64,000 nt of DNA from Ariolimax columbianus (lineage: Eukaryota; Mollusca; Gastropoda; Stylommatophora; Arionidae): assembly GCA_036924085.1 (NCBI GenBank), contig JAVGWX010000007.1, positions 70,393,535 through 70,457,534 of the forward strand, given 5' to 3'. Below the pieces are notes generated by a model. The model had not been told where the DNA came from and ran no database searches. It worked only from the letters and a program-made list of their open reading frames with translations. Shown in pieces: positions 47,845 to 58,980 of this stretch (its first letter is position 1; each line of letters starts with the position of its first letter). Position numbers and translations under genes: made by a program.

Positions 47845-48300
47845 TACTTGTGGTTCCGGCTCAACATGCGGCTGCGAAACATGGACAGTTACCCAAACCT
47901 CAAGGAAAATAATCTAGTCTTTCTAGTCGAAATGTTATAGAAAAGGCCATAGAGTACCATGTACCCCCCCCCCCCCCCCGCGCCCCCCCCCCCAAAAAAA
48001 AAAGACGAATGCAGACAGGAGTTGGGCATAGAGGAGAATTGGTTCATAAATTCCATCATGCACATATAATTAAAATACTTTGGTCACGCCAAAAGACACA
48101 ACAGTCTTGAGAGAATGGCAATGGACAGTATTTTGTCTCGGGCAAGAGAGGCAGACCAAGAAGGCTGGCACCAAGATGTCAAGGAATGCTTGTCATCACT
48201 CAGGAGCAGGCTGGAAATTTGGGAAAAGAAAGGGTTTCTTTCCGACGGGCTCTCATGGGAGCAGCGTTCTGCAAAGGACTTGCTACATGATGATGTGGTT
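47845..48300 (+). mobile_element. RTE-like LINE 3' end, decayed and interrupted by a C tract
   Basis: Pieces read CGCETWTVTQTSR, QELGIEENWFINSI, LKYFGHAKRHN and a tail AGCGTTCTGCAAAGGAC...GATGATG, as in the 27.7-28.3 kb copy. A poly-C tract at about 47965-47992 interrupts the region equivalent to IPRTEKKTN. There are many stops and frame changes. Confidence 0.8.
47965..48004. repeat. C homopolymer with GCG interruption, then A run
   Basis: Same arrangement as at 45.24 kb, again inside a LINE remnant. Confidence 0.9.
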
Positions 48301-48609
48301 CCGGGTTGTTGATGTTTGTGCCCTCGAACCCTCCATGAACAGTGAATTTATTGTGTACACTTTTATAAAACTTAATGAACAGACTTCTAAGAAAGAAATA
48401 GGGATTCATTTCACAGTAGCAGTCACACGCACTGGTAGAAATTATGGGGAAAACAAGTAGGCTGACCAGCCTTCTAAGCAAGATGTAAAAAGCGACAAAA
48501 TTTGGTTTTGCATTAGGCTCAACACCAAGTAATAGCTAATAAAACCAGCATTGTAAGAACGCATTGATACATACTTTACCGATAGAGAGCGAGCTGCAGT
48601 TGTGGCTAT

Positions 48610-49012
48610 TCTTCTTCTTCTTCTTCTTCTTCTTCTTCTTCTTCTTCTTCTGCTTCTTCTTCTTCTACTTCTACTTCTTCTTCTTCTTCTTCTTCTTTTT
48701 CTTCTTCTTCTTCTTCTTCTTCTTCTTCTTCTTCTTCTTCTTCTTCTTTTATGTGGCGTTCGTCCTGAAAAGGACGTTGCGACATTGTGTTCTAATTTAC
48801 AACGAGGCTCCAATATCTGCGCCTTTCAGTCCCATACATCAGATTCCAGCTGTCATTTTTTGGGTATCGGGTTTGCCTTCTCACTGCGATCCCTATTCTT
48901 GTAGCTAGACTAAACTAGTGCAGCCTGTTTCGGGGGTCGCCGCTTGGAGGCGGACCAGGGTCTTGGTCAGACCTGGTTAACTGACACTGACGTAAGTAGT
49001 GAGCTATGAGCG
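48610..49012 (-). mobile_element. Diverged GAA-tailed SINE
   Basis: A (CTT)n tract (48610-48750) is followed by CGTCCTGAAAAGGACGTTGC and by blocks related to the 60.8 kb SINE in the same order: a TGCGCC...CAGTCC block, a GGGTATCGGGTTTGCC block, then GCAGCCTGTTTCGGGGGTCG and a CAGCC-rich end. The + strand (Phe/Leu) and - strand (Arg) open frames over the tract are simple-repeat artefacts. Confidence 0.65.
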
Positions 49013-49239
49013 GCTGGCTTCTGTCAGCCAATCCAAATAGTGGGTTTACAAGTCGTGAGGAGCAACAGAACAGGATAGTAGAAGAGGTATGACAAATTTA
49101 TACTCGCAGGTCACAGACTCTACATAGAAATTCAGCCGCAGTTGGATTAACCGTGGAATAGACAGAGCGATTGTCTTCGTCAAATAAGTTGTCACTCGTG
49201 TCATCTTGCCGCCAACACACCCTTCTCGTTCACATATTC

Positions 49240-49545
49240 ATACATTTATACACTTAAGGCACACTCACTCCCTGAACTCGACACTCACTCACTAAACCTG
49301 ACACTCACTCAAACACTCTCAACATTTCGCATACGTTCACTCAACCACACCCACTTTAACATATTCTCTCTCACATTCACCTTCACACGTCCACTCACGA
49401 ACACTCATAGATGTGCAACCATACGCCTACATTCGCCCCCTCCCCTCCCCTCCAATCAATAATCGCACTCTCAATCATACACATACACACACACACACAC
49501 TCACACTCACACACACTCACACACACACACACACACCTCTACACT
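49240..49545. repeat. CACTCA-rich and CA microsatellite
   Basis: ACACTCACTC units grade into (CA)n at 49480-49540. Confidence 0.85.
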
Positions 49546-50091
49546 GGCCGTTCAAAGTGTGCTGACGCGTCTCACTCCACCTAACATAACAGTCAATACC
49601 GGCGTTGAAATGTGCAACAATAATTAACCAATTTGTACCCCGAACATTGGTAGCCACCAGTCTTAAATAGGTCACACGTTATCTCAAGCACGGCCAAGTT
49701 CGATCCCTTTCAACACGCCATCCCCTCGTAACACGGAGGGGCACCATGATATCTGCAGTTATCTTTACCTCAACACGTATTTGACTGAAGAGCTTCCGAT
49801 GTGCGCCGAGTACAAGAAACAACCGCTAATTAAACATCGACACGTTCCTCCTACCGTTTGTCTTGGCATTCTGTTCTGTGTCATGTAGACTTTGAAAGAG
49901 GTCATCTACTTTTCCTAGAATTTCGTGCAATCAACAAATTTGACAAATATCTACATGTTCAGAGTTTGATTGCGAGAGGGTTTAGGGACATCCTTTGTAG
50001 TGTTCCTATCACTCCAGATGGTGGAGCATAGGTCTAGCACTGCACTCGGCTTTCCTAACCAGCTTTTCGGGAAGTTTGGATACAGTTATTT

Positions 50092-50320
50092 CTTCTTCTT
50101 CTTCTTCATCGTACGCAGTCATACATCAACCGTAATTTTTTCGAAAAAAGCAGCCGTCACCCTGAGGCTGTCGACACTGCCATAGAGCTTGTCTAGTGTT
50201 GCCACTGGTGATGGCCACATCTGCTCTCTCTGATCCTCGTATGTCGGGCAGTTTCTGTTCAGCTGGTAATAGGCATCGTTTTTGGTATAGCCAGTATGTT
50301 CGGTTTCCCATTTGGTCATG
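50092..50320 (-). mobile_element. Truncated, internally deleted copy of the GAA-tailed LINE
   Basis: Reverse complement of the 3' end of the element at 51461-53858, starting at the position equivalent to 53492 (ACCAAATGGGAAACCGAACA). A block equivalent to about 53560-53697 (138 bp, including most of the Cys/His tail) is missing. The copy ends in TACGATGAAGAAGAAG. An exact 14-bp duplication GGATACAGTTATTT flanks it (50078-50091 and 50321-50334). Its length, 229 bp, equals the reference segment minus the deletion. Confidence 0.92.
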
Positions 50321-50751
50321 GGATACAGTTATTTGAAGTATTGTGAACTATAAATATGTCTTTTATACCGACAGCTGGGATTCATCGCGATGATTTATAG
50401 AACTGATTTAAAGGCCATTTATCCATGAAGTTGCCGCACATTGCAAATGCAACATGCCCCGCATCCTCTATCACCACGATAGAAAAAAAAACTCCTAAGC
50501 TTCAACAGGATTTTAAATTGGTGACCTTCATCTCTCCTCATCTTCCCTGGGGGACCCTAGAGACATATATGCATCTTGTTCATTCACATGCTTATATGGA
50601 TATAATAATTATGCTTTTTTTGTTCCATTAGTTATAAATAGTATTTTTAGCAAATTGTTTGTTCCATAAAATATAAAAATTTGTCGCATAAGAGTAAAAT
50701 TTGTGTCGCAAAATGGGTTTGCGTGAGTGTGTGTAGGTGTGTGTCTACGTA

Positions 50752-50857
<106 letters not shown>

Positions 50858-50887
50858 GTTGATATTGTAAATGCAAAACGTTAGTCT

Positions 50888-50985
50888 TTTGCGCTCCGTG
50901 AAAACGGGATAGTTAGCGGGCAGTAGCAGCTATCCTCACATCCCTAGCCAACTGATCTGAGTAAACCGGGGTTTTCCAGTACCTG
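50888..50985 (-). mobile_element. SINE-like fragment
   Basis: CGCTCCGTGAAAACGGGATA, GCGGGCAGTAGCAGCTATCC and TCACATCCCTAGCCAACTG parallel the 43.35 kb fragment. It sits between a TA microsatellite and a 20-bp tandem array. Confidence 0.5.
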
Positions 50986-50989
50986 AGCC

Positions 50990-51135
50990 TCTGCCTGTAC
51001 TACGCCTCACACTGTATTAAACGTCCCACTGTACTAAGCCTCACGCTGTACTAAAACTCACATCGTACTTAGCCTCATATTGTGCTAGGCCTCACATTGC
51101 ACTAAGCCTCTCTTTGTACTAAGCCTCATATTGCC
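50990..51135. repeat. About 20-bp tandem repeat, 7 units
   Basis: Units of the form GTACTAAGCCTCACATTG with substitutions. Confidence 0.85.
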
Positions 51136-51154
51136 AGTGTTTACATGATGTTCG

Positions 51155-51305
51155 GAGGGAAAATTGGGGATGGAGCTAACACCACCACCTCGCCGTCTTT
51201 CCTTTACTCCCGTCTGTTGCTCCGTTGACTGTAACGTGTCAGTGACTACTATCGAACCCGGAATCAGTGCTATGAGAAGCAAGAGCACTGCCATGCTGCT
51301 GCACA
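51155..51305 (-). mobile_element. tRNA-derived SINE
   Basis: On the - strand GCAGCAGCATGGCAGTGCTC and GATTCCGGGTTCGATAGTAG supply A- and B-box-like blocks, followed by a body like those of the other SINEs. Confidence 0.6.
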
Positions 51306-51442
51306 GAAAAGCTGATCAATAAGGGATGTCCGTGGTGCTAGCAACCTTATAATGTAAAACACAATGCTGTTTGAAATGCCACTGCAATATTACCCAATGC
51401 TCTGTACAGGCTTCCTAAATGGAAACCTACCATACTCCTATT

Positions 51443-51460
51443 GAATCGAAAGAGGAATGA
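51443..51460. repeat. Left target-site duplication of the 51.5 kb LINE
   Basis: GAATCGAAAGAGGAATGA is repeated exactly at 53859-53876 immediately after the GAA tail. The first GAA is ambiguous with the tail, so the duplication is 15-18 bp. This is the footprint of target-primed insertion. Confidence 0.92.
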
Positions 51461-53858
51461 ACGAAATGGAAGAGGCTATGAGAACATTAAAGAAAAGGAA
51501 ATCTCCCGGAAAAGACGGGATAACAAACGAAATGCTGATGGGGCTGGGCCAAATAGCGAAGAGGAAACTGCTATCGGTCCTGAACCAAAGCTGGAAAAGG
51601 GGAATTGTACCCCAGGCATGGAAAGACGCAGTACTTGTACCAGTACCAAAACAGGAAAGGACAAAACAGATCCAAATGGATACAGGCCCATCAGCCTACT
51701 GAGCTGTGTCGGCAAGCTGATGGCACGTATGATAAACACCAGACTGATGTGGCATCTGGAAGAAAAACGAATACTAATTCCACAGCAAGCCGGCTCTAGA
51801 CAGCACAGATCCACTGAGGACCAGGTCATCCTCATAGCCCAGGAAATAGAAGATTCCTACCAGGCACAGAAACACACAGTAGCTGTTTGGGTGGATCTGG
51901 AAAAGGCATTTGACAAAGTCTGGAAAGACGGACTTAGAGTCAAGCTAAGAAGAAGTGATGTTTGTGGGAAAATGTACAAGTGGATCAACCAGTACCTCAA
52001 ACAAAGAACGGCCAGAGTCCAAGTACAAGGGCAGATGAGCAAAAAGGTGACACTCGAGCAGGGAGTACCCCAAGGGGGAGTACTGTCACCCACACTCTTC
52101 CTGGTATATATAAACGACACTACAGAGAATATACCAAGAAGAGTCCATAGCTCAATGTTTGCAGACGATCTGGCTATGTGGACCTCTGAAAAGAATCTCA
52201 CCATAGCAAGAAATCGGATGCAGACGGCCCTAACATCGCTGGAAGAGTGGGCGAACTCATGGCTGGTCAAAATAAACGAGGAGAAAACCACATGCACAAT
52301 ATTCTCGCTTTCATTAAAACCCCAAAGTACCAAATTAAGTCTAAATGGCAAATTCCTGCAGCCAAACGATAACCCAAACTATCTGGCAGTCACATTTGAT
52401 CGGCGCATGACATGGAAAAGTCAGATCGAGAGAAACCGAATGAGAGCCAGAGAAAGAATGGCAATCATGAGGAAACTTGCTGGCACAAGCTGGGGAGCAG
52501 ACCAAGGCATACTAAAGAAACTGTACACTGGAAGAGTGAGACCAGTTCTCGAGTATGGCATTGCGGCATGGACAACAGCAGCAAAGGCGAACTTCGATAA
52601 AGTTAGCAAACTTCAAAACCAAGCCATGAGAGTTATAACAGGAGGCATGAAGTCAACGCCAATTATAGAACTTGAAAAGATTACAAAACTGCAATCCATG
52701 ACCGATAGAAGAGACTGCAGAGCCCAGCTGCAGTCAGAGAAACTCCGAAGACTGACTGACCATCCAATGCACCGGAGAATAAACAATTTGGAAATGGGAA
52801 ACTAAAGCGGAGAAACTTTGCAGAAATAGCCAAAGCAAAGATGCACGAAGATCCCATAAACGCACTAACAACACCAAAACCCATCACTACTGTACGAAAA
52901 CCTACCTGGAGGCAGGATATATTTCCAGAGGTGGTAGAAAATATACCAGGTATTGGAAACAAAAGCTGCCAGACTGAAAAAGAAAGGAGATACTACCCTA
53001 AGCTTTATATCGAAAAGCTACCTAAGCATGGACTGGATCCATGCATACACCGACGGTTCTGTAACAAACACTACACAGAACGGAGGGGCAGGGGCATTCC
53101 TGAACCTACCAAATGGCAGACAAATAACACTGTCATTCGCTACTGGTAAGTACACAAGCAATTTCAGAGCGGAGGCAGAGGCACCGAGGGCGGCAGTGGA
53201 AGAAATGGTGACACACAGTGAAAATGAAAGCCATATAGTCCTGCTTGCAGATGCTCTCGCCGTAGTCACAGCGCTAAAAAGCCAGAAAAACACTGAGCTT
53301 AATGACTTAAGAGCAGCGCTCTGCCAACTGTGCCAGCAGTCCGCACCAAAAAGGGTAGTGGTACAGTGGGTCCCATCACACTGCAACATCCAAGGCAACG
53401 AGGAGGCAGACAGACTGGCAAAAGAATGTGCAAGACTACCACAAACAGATACTAGTATGACGTACGAAGAGTCAAAACGGCTTATCAGATACATGACCAA
53501 ATGGGAAACCGAACATACTGGTTACACCAAAAACGATGCCTATTACCAGTTGAACAGAAGAGAGCAGGTCGTTGTCTTCAGACTTCGCACTGGCCACAAT
53601 AGACTAAGGTACCACCTATTCAACAAATTAAAGATAGGTGGTACCGACGAATGCCCGTGCGGTACCGGTAAAATGACCGCTGAACATCTGCTGCAGAACT
53701 GCCCGACATACGAGGATCAGAGAGAGCAGAAGTGGCCATCACCAGTGGAACTGCAAGACAAGCTCTATGGCAGTGTCGACAGCCTCAGGATGACCGCCGC
53801 TTTTTTTCGAAAAAATAATGGTTACTGTCTGACTGCGTACGAAGAAGAAGAAGAAGAA
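51461..53858 (+). mobile_element. 5'-truncated RNase H-bearing LINE (I-like group), with target-site duplication
   Basis: Non-LTR retrotransposon remnant lacking the gag-like ORF and endonuclease. It starts inside the reverse transcriptase (KSPGKDGITNEML) and shows motif A WVDLEKAFDKVW, motif B QGVPQGGVLSPTLFLVYIND, and catalytic FADD at 52158-52169. A ribonuclease H domain follows: AYTDGSV with Asp at 53052, then FRAEAEA, LADALAV, VPSHCNIQGNEEADRLAKE. A Cys/His tail CPCGTGKMTAEHLLQNC comes next, and the element ends in (GAA)n at 53841-53858. An exact 18-bp duplication GAATCGAAAGAGGAATGA flanks it (51443-51460 and 53859-53876). The coding frame is broken by apparent 1-bp changes near 51650 and 52800 and a frame change near 52985. 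The RT plus RNase H order places it in the I/Jockey-like group; the clade is not assigned. It is a dead copy. Confidence 0.93.
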
Positions 53859-53876
53859 GAATCGAAAGAGGAATGA
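53859..53876. repeat. Right target-site duplication of the 51.5 kb LINE
   Basis: Exact copy of 51443-51460. Its final TGA (53874-53876) also serves as the stop of the open frame that runs through the tail. Confidence 0.92.
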
Positions 53877-53879
53877 TCA

Positions 53880-54560
53880 TGATGATGATGGTGGTAATGT
53901 AAAGATGATGATGATGGTAATGTAAAGATGATGATGAGGGTGATAATGTAAAGATGATGATGATGGTGATAATGTAAAGATGATGATGATGGTGATAATG
54001 TAAAGATGATGATGATGGTGGTAATGTAAAGATGATGATGAGGGTGGTAATGTAAAGATGATGATGATGGTGGTAATGTAAAGCTGATGATGATGGTGGT
54101 AATGTAAAGATGATGATGAGGGTGGTAATGTAAAGATGATGATGATGGTGGTAATGTAAAGATGATGATGATGGTGGTAATGTAAAGATGATGATGATGG
54201 TGGTAATGTAAAGATGATGATGGTGATAATGTAAAGATGATGATGAAGGTAATGTAAAGATGATGATGATGGTGGTAATGTAAAGATGATGATGGTGGTA
54301 ATGTAAAGATGATGATGATGGTGATAATTTAAAGATGATGATGATGGTGATAATGTAAAGATGATGATGATGGTGATAATGTAAAGATGATGAAGATGGT
54401 GATAATGTAAAGATGATGATGATGGTGGTAATGTAAAGATGATGATGATGGTGGTAATGTAAAGATGATGATGGTGATAATGTAAAGATGATGATGATGG
54501 TGGTAATGTAAAGATGATGAAGATGGTGGTAATGTAAAGATGATGATGATGGTGGTAATG
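53880..54560. repeat. 26-bp minisatellite, about 26 units
   Basis: Unit GATGATGATGATGGTGGTAA + TGTAAA, with variants lacking GAT or with GTGATAATG. It starts immediately after the LINE target-site duplication. The 228-codon reverse frame (Ser/His/Ile/Tyr repeats) is an artefact. Confidence 0.96.
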
Positions 54561-55214
54561 CATCGCAGAACTTTTTATTGTCAGGATGGTTGAACCTCTA
54601 GCTTTTCAAGACAAAGTTGATCCGGCATGTAAACTATTTCGTGACGCTCCTGTCGTTACCGTAAATTGGTACCTAGCTGCATCCTGCTCTATAATCTCTC
54701 GCAGAAATAGAAATAGTCACTGACATGACAGTTGTTTTATGCAGTTGTATGAACGCTGAAAATTGTAGGTCCGTTTTTGGTGTTCATCTGGTGTCAGACA
54801 TGGTAACTACACGCACAACCAATCTGTAGTATCCTAACAAAGCAATATTTAAGGTCTCATTGAAGGAAGTTTGACACCAGATGTCAGTGAATTGTGTCCA
54901 GTAGTGAGACTTTTAGTGCCCTTCGATTGCTTTTTGATCAACTCGAAGATTTTCGGCACTTACTTTTTGTCGCTGTCATGCTATGGAGCCATTTACGATG
55001 ATGCTGAAATATACATGCAGCTGAACATGACAGTTCTTTTCTTGACCGCTGTCATCTTCTGAATTATGAGTTTCATACGACTGAAACAGACATCCTGCAT
55101 CTTTCCTTGTTGTGAAATCTCACAATATGATAAGCGTGGAATATCTTGGTCTAGGATTAATGTAGATCACATGAACGACAGGACCATTAGTTAACTTCAG
55201 TTCCCCTTGTGAAG

Positions 55215-55635
55215 AAAAAAGTGTTTAATATGAATTGAAGTTATGAGGAAGAACTCAGAAAAACCGGCCTATAGTATCTAGAAAAGAGTAGAATTCGACG
55301 TGATTTAAATCAAGTTTATAAGATAATCAAAGGAAAGGATAAATTAGACTATAACAAGTTTTTTTTCAAAATACAGCCACCTACAAGAACAAGATGGCAT
55401 AGCTATTAACTAAAGAAAGGTCCAGATTAGATATTAGGAAATATTATTTTAGTCAGAGAGTGATGGATGCTTGGAATGTATTGCCATAGGAAGAAGAGGA
55501 TGCAGGCAGGGACAATTAATACATTTAAAAATAGATTGGACGCTTTTAGAGCAAGGACATGTAAAAGAAACTGGTTGTATACATACTGTGCATAGTCTTC
55601 TAAGCCAGTATAAAGACATTAAGTTAAGTTAGAAT
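55215..55635 (+). mobile_element. CR1/L2-like LINE 3' end, decayed
   Basis: Reads SYEEELRKTGL*YLEKSRIR, RRDLNQVYKIIKGKDKLDYN, FFFKIQPPTRTRWHS and, after frame changes, INTFKNRLDAF. This is the terminal block of CR1/L2-like reverse transcriptases. It ends in GTATAAAGACATTAAGTTAAG, as in the 7.5 kb copy. Stops are present. Confidence 0.88.
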
Positions 55636-55924
55636 TAGGTTTTCGGATGTCGCAGCTCATAAACTGTTATTTGTATATTACGATTGTGTATTCGTGATGA
55701 ATTTTCTAATAGAGTGCGAAAACTGCATAGACATTACTTACATATATGCACTCCACCATACACAACATACTCTACACATTACCACACCAAATGAGAGAAG
55801 ATGTGGGGTTTGGTTCTGGCACCATTGGGCTGCCAAGAGCTAGCAGCTCACAGCTAATGTGAGTATATCCCCACCATCACCATCAGCATACATAAACATA
55901 TATCATTCCTTCTTGTTCTCATAC

Positions 55925-55950
55925 ATACACAAACAAACAAACACACACAC

Positions 55951-55985
<35 letters not shown>
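55925..55985. repeat. CA microsatellite
   Basis: (CA)n with GC interruptions. Confidence 0.9.
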
Positions 55986-55986
<1 letters not shown>

Positions 55987-55999
55987 ACTCAAACTAGAG

Positions 56000-56133
56000 A
56001 TAGAAATGGTTGAGAAATAACTAATTATAGACATTTAACCGATTCGATTGTTCTGAATGTCTATGCCATCTAACAAAGCAAATAGGGTTACAGAGTGGAA
56101 GAGAAATAAATACATATAAAGTAAGGCACAGTT

Positions 56134-56165
<32 letters not shown>

Positions 56166-57114
56166 GACGAGCGAGATAAACATGTAGAGAGGCAGATATA
56201 TATACAAACACATATGAGCAGAAAGAGAGAGATTGAGAGAGTTAGACGTATAACTCTATGTTTTAAGCAATAATCGATCTTCTTCAATCCTGTTTCAGAA
56301 ACTCTATTGGCCTGGCTGCAATTTCATTCATAAAAAAACATAATCTGTCTGAACGTGCCTCCTTACTTGACACACACATCCTTAAATGTGAGAATCATGC
56401 TAGGATATTTGGCTTACAGAATGGTCTGGGAAAGCTGAACATCTTTTAAAAATACTCATTGATGTTCTTGCAAACATAACTAGGGCATATGACAGTGATT
56501 TCGGATACTGTCATTTAATATACAGTTTGTTGCGGGTGAGACGTTATATATGGGGAAACATAGCTAAGTAGTTACTGGCAATGTTTTTTGTAGGAATTCA
56601 GCTGTATTGTTTTGTGAAAGAAAAGTTAACAATTCATGTAAACCCAAGGGCGTAGAACACTATTTGGCGAACACGTTACAATTTTCTGGGGGTCTAGCGG
56701 ATAGTGTCTTTGGTTAAATGTGATAATCATTCCTCAAGTCTGACAGAAGATAAAACTAAAGAACCACACAAAAATCGACAATAACAGGATTACACTAGTG
56801 AGACATGACTCAAGTGGGTTGTCCCCGTTAGAGTATTCAGAAGCCAAAAGGACCGACACATATGTTTGCTGGTGACTGTTTCTGACGACCAAATTGACTC
56901 TTATTGCGTTGCTCTGAACATAGTTTCCTACCACGAATGCTTCTAATATAGGCGAGCACAGCTTTCTTCTAAATTAACACACCGATCATGTTTTATTAAC
57001 TATTATATCTTCTACGTGCATCTATTGGATCTTGTATGCACTTGCCTGCTAAAATGTTTTTGTTGATGATCTTCCTGATCATGAGTTTGATGACCCGTTC
57101 CTCAGCGACGCTGC
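56000..57114. other. Unassigned stretch
   Basis: A short TA tract near 56150 and a possible SINE head near 56.7 kb; no gene. Confidence 0.5.
56685..56760 (+). mobile_element. Possible SINE head
   Basis: GGGGTCTAGCGGATAGTGTC has an A-box-like pattern. The rest is too diverged to follow. Confidence 0.25.
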
Positions 57115-58170
57115 GGGTCCCAACTTCCTCTCCAGCGGACCCTATTTAGGCCACGGACGTCTAGTGGGTGGTAAGTGCACCTGTAGAGGCATCTCGGATG
57201 TTGCAGAGTACAGCAAGGGAATCTGACCAACGCATTGGAGGTCGTCCCCGCGGTTTCTTCTTACCTCGAGAGTACTAGACTGCTGTCGCTGTGCTCCATC
57301 GAACATCGTTTCGTCGCAACATGTGACCTGTCCATGTATGTTTTGCCTTGTCTGCATGAAATACCGCATCCGTCACCAGGGACAATCGTCTTATGTCAGA
57401 ATTGTGGAGACCTTCCATACGTTGGTTCCGGAGATTCCAAGCGTCTCTCAAGGGAGGCCTGGGTCATTCTCAATTTCTCCCCAAGTGATTTTGTTAGTGT
57501 CCACGTCTCAGGACCGTAGCCCATCGCAAAGGAGTACAGTGGAATTGAAGAGGGTGTCTCGTAGGTCTTGGTCATGACAACCGCACAGAACCGTGTTAAT
57601 AGACGAAAAGGCCGCACAGTTTGCGCGGCGACGTCTTGTCAGTTCCTGTTCCAGGTTATCCTCCATACTGAGAAGAACGGCAAAATAAATGTACTCTTTG
57701 ACCTTAATTCGTATCTCGCCAGGAAGACCGGATCACAAGTGGTGAAAAAATTGCGGAACACTTTGGTCTTCGAGATATTTATCACCATACCCGTTTTATT
57801 GTCCTCTCTATCCAGCAGCTTCATCATTTGGTTATCTTCTGCTGCTGACTCTGTGATGAGTACTATGTCACTGGCAAATGGAAGGTGATTGAGGTTGCTA
57901 CCTTCTATACGGATACCAAAGGTGTCACAATGGCATCGACTAATGACTGATTCCAAACATGCATGGAAGAGGTTGACAGGTTGAAACTTGGTCCATTGTG
58001 CAGTACGAACGATTGGTTTCGATTCTTCGAGAGTGGTGAGAACTCTGGCAAGGATGCATTTTGTAAACAGCTTGTAAGGGATCGGGAAAAGAGTAACTGG
58101 CCGATAGCTTCCCAGATCCTCTTTGTCTCCCTTCTTGTGCATGAGTATTGTCCTCAAGTTTCACCAGGCA
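57115..58170 (-). mobile_element. RTE/BovB-like LINE reverse transcriptase, decayed with deletion
   Basis: The reverse strand is open over 57639-58157. It reads LMHKKGDKEDLGSYRPVTLF, IPYKLFTKCILARVLTTLEE, then jumps to GSNLNHLPFASDIVLITESA (motif C with FASD in place of FADD) and NKTGMVINISKTKVF. The stretch between fingers and motif C is far too short: motif A (D-x-x-K-A-F-D) and motif B are missing, so a large internal deletion is likely. Further 3', other frames continue with NLEQELTRRRRANCAAFSSI and ETWTLTKSLGEKLRMTQASLE, the connection region. It cannot encode an active enzyme. Confidence 0.88.
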
Positions 58171-58734
58171 GCAGGTGTTCCTTTGTTGACGGATGTTATG
58201 TATTTATGACACATGCATGTAACATATATTAAATAATTTACAGATTATCATTCATATGTGCCTCAATGTGTAGAATAATTGCTTAGTCACCGAAAAAAGA
58301 TTTACATACGTTTTGTTGAAATATATTTATTATTACAAACATTTGAAACCTGGTCATTTGTTTTTGTATAAATCATCCATTACACATTTTGGTTACGGTT
58401 GCTTGTTTGAAAGTACTATTGAATAAACAATACTTCTGATATCTTTGTTGACTTCACTGTATTAACATATTATTTCTACTTTTGTATCATTCATTGATTC
58501 ACATTATCGTTTCAATATGAAGCTTATGATTTAACTGCAGCAGGTCCCTGAAAAGAAAGCATGAATCCGATAGTTTGCTGTTGCCGGTTATAATGGCAAT
58601 ATTTTTTAGTCGAAGAAGCTGCTAGCCACAAATACAACCTTTATTCTTGTCATCCCTTGTATCAATGGTGTTTCTTTTCATACTGAGTCTTTTTTTCTGT
58701 TTCTTCTTCTTCTTCCTCTTGGTCGCGTATGAGT

Positions 58735-58980
58735 CGCGTCACGTCACGTCCAATCACATCACGTCACGTCACGTTACATTACATTACGTTACATGTTATG
58801 TTATGCTATGTTATGTTATGTAATGTCATGTTATATTATCTTATGTTATGTTATTTATATTACATCACATGACACCACATCACGTCACGTAGCATCACAT
58901 CACATTACACTACTTTATGTTATTTACATTACATTACATTATATTACATTACATTGCATTACATTATATTATTATATACA
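58735..58980. repeat. Pentanucleotide tract (ACGTC / TTATG / ACATT)
   Basis: Runs of CACGTCACGT, then TTATGTTATG, then ATTACATTAC in blocks. Adjacent blocks are partly complementary, so the strand could form imperfect hairpins. Confidence 0.9.

Noticed and set aside
48442..48908. Arg-rich reverse frame and Phe/Leu-rich forward frames
   Set aside because: Translations of a (CTT)n microsatellite that is the tail of a SINE-like element.
53877..54563. 228-codon reverse frame rich in Ser, His, Ile and Tyr
   Set aside because: Translation of the 26-bp minisatellite.
54785..54882. 12-bp inverted repeat CATCTGGTGTCA / TGACACCAGATG
   Set aside because: Perfect but short, with an 74-bp loop, no target duplication and no second copy seen; chance cannot be excluded.
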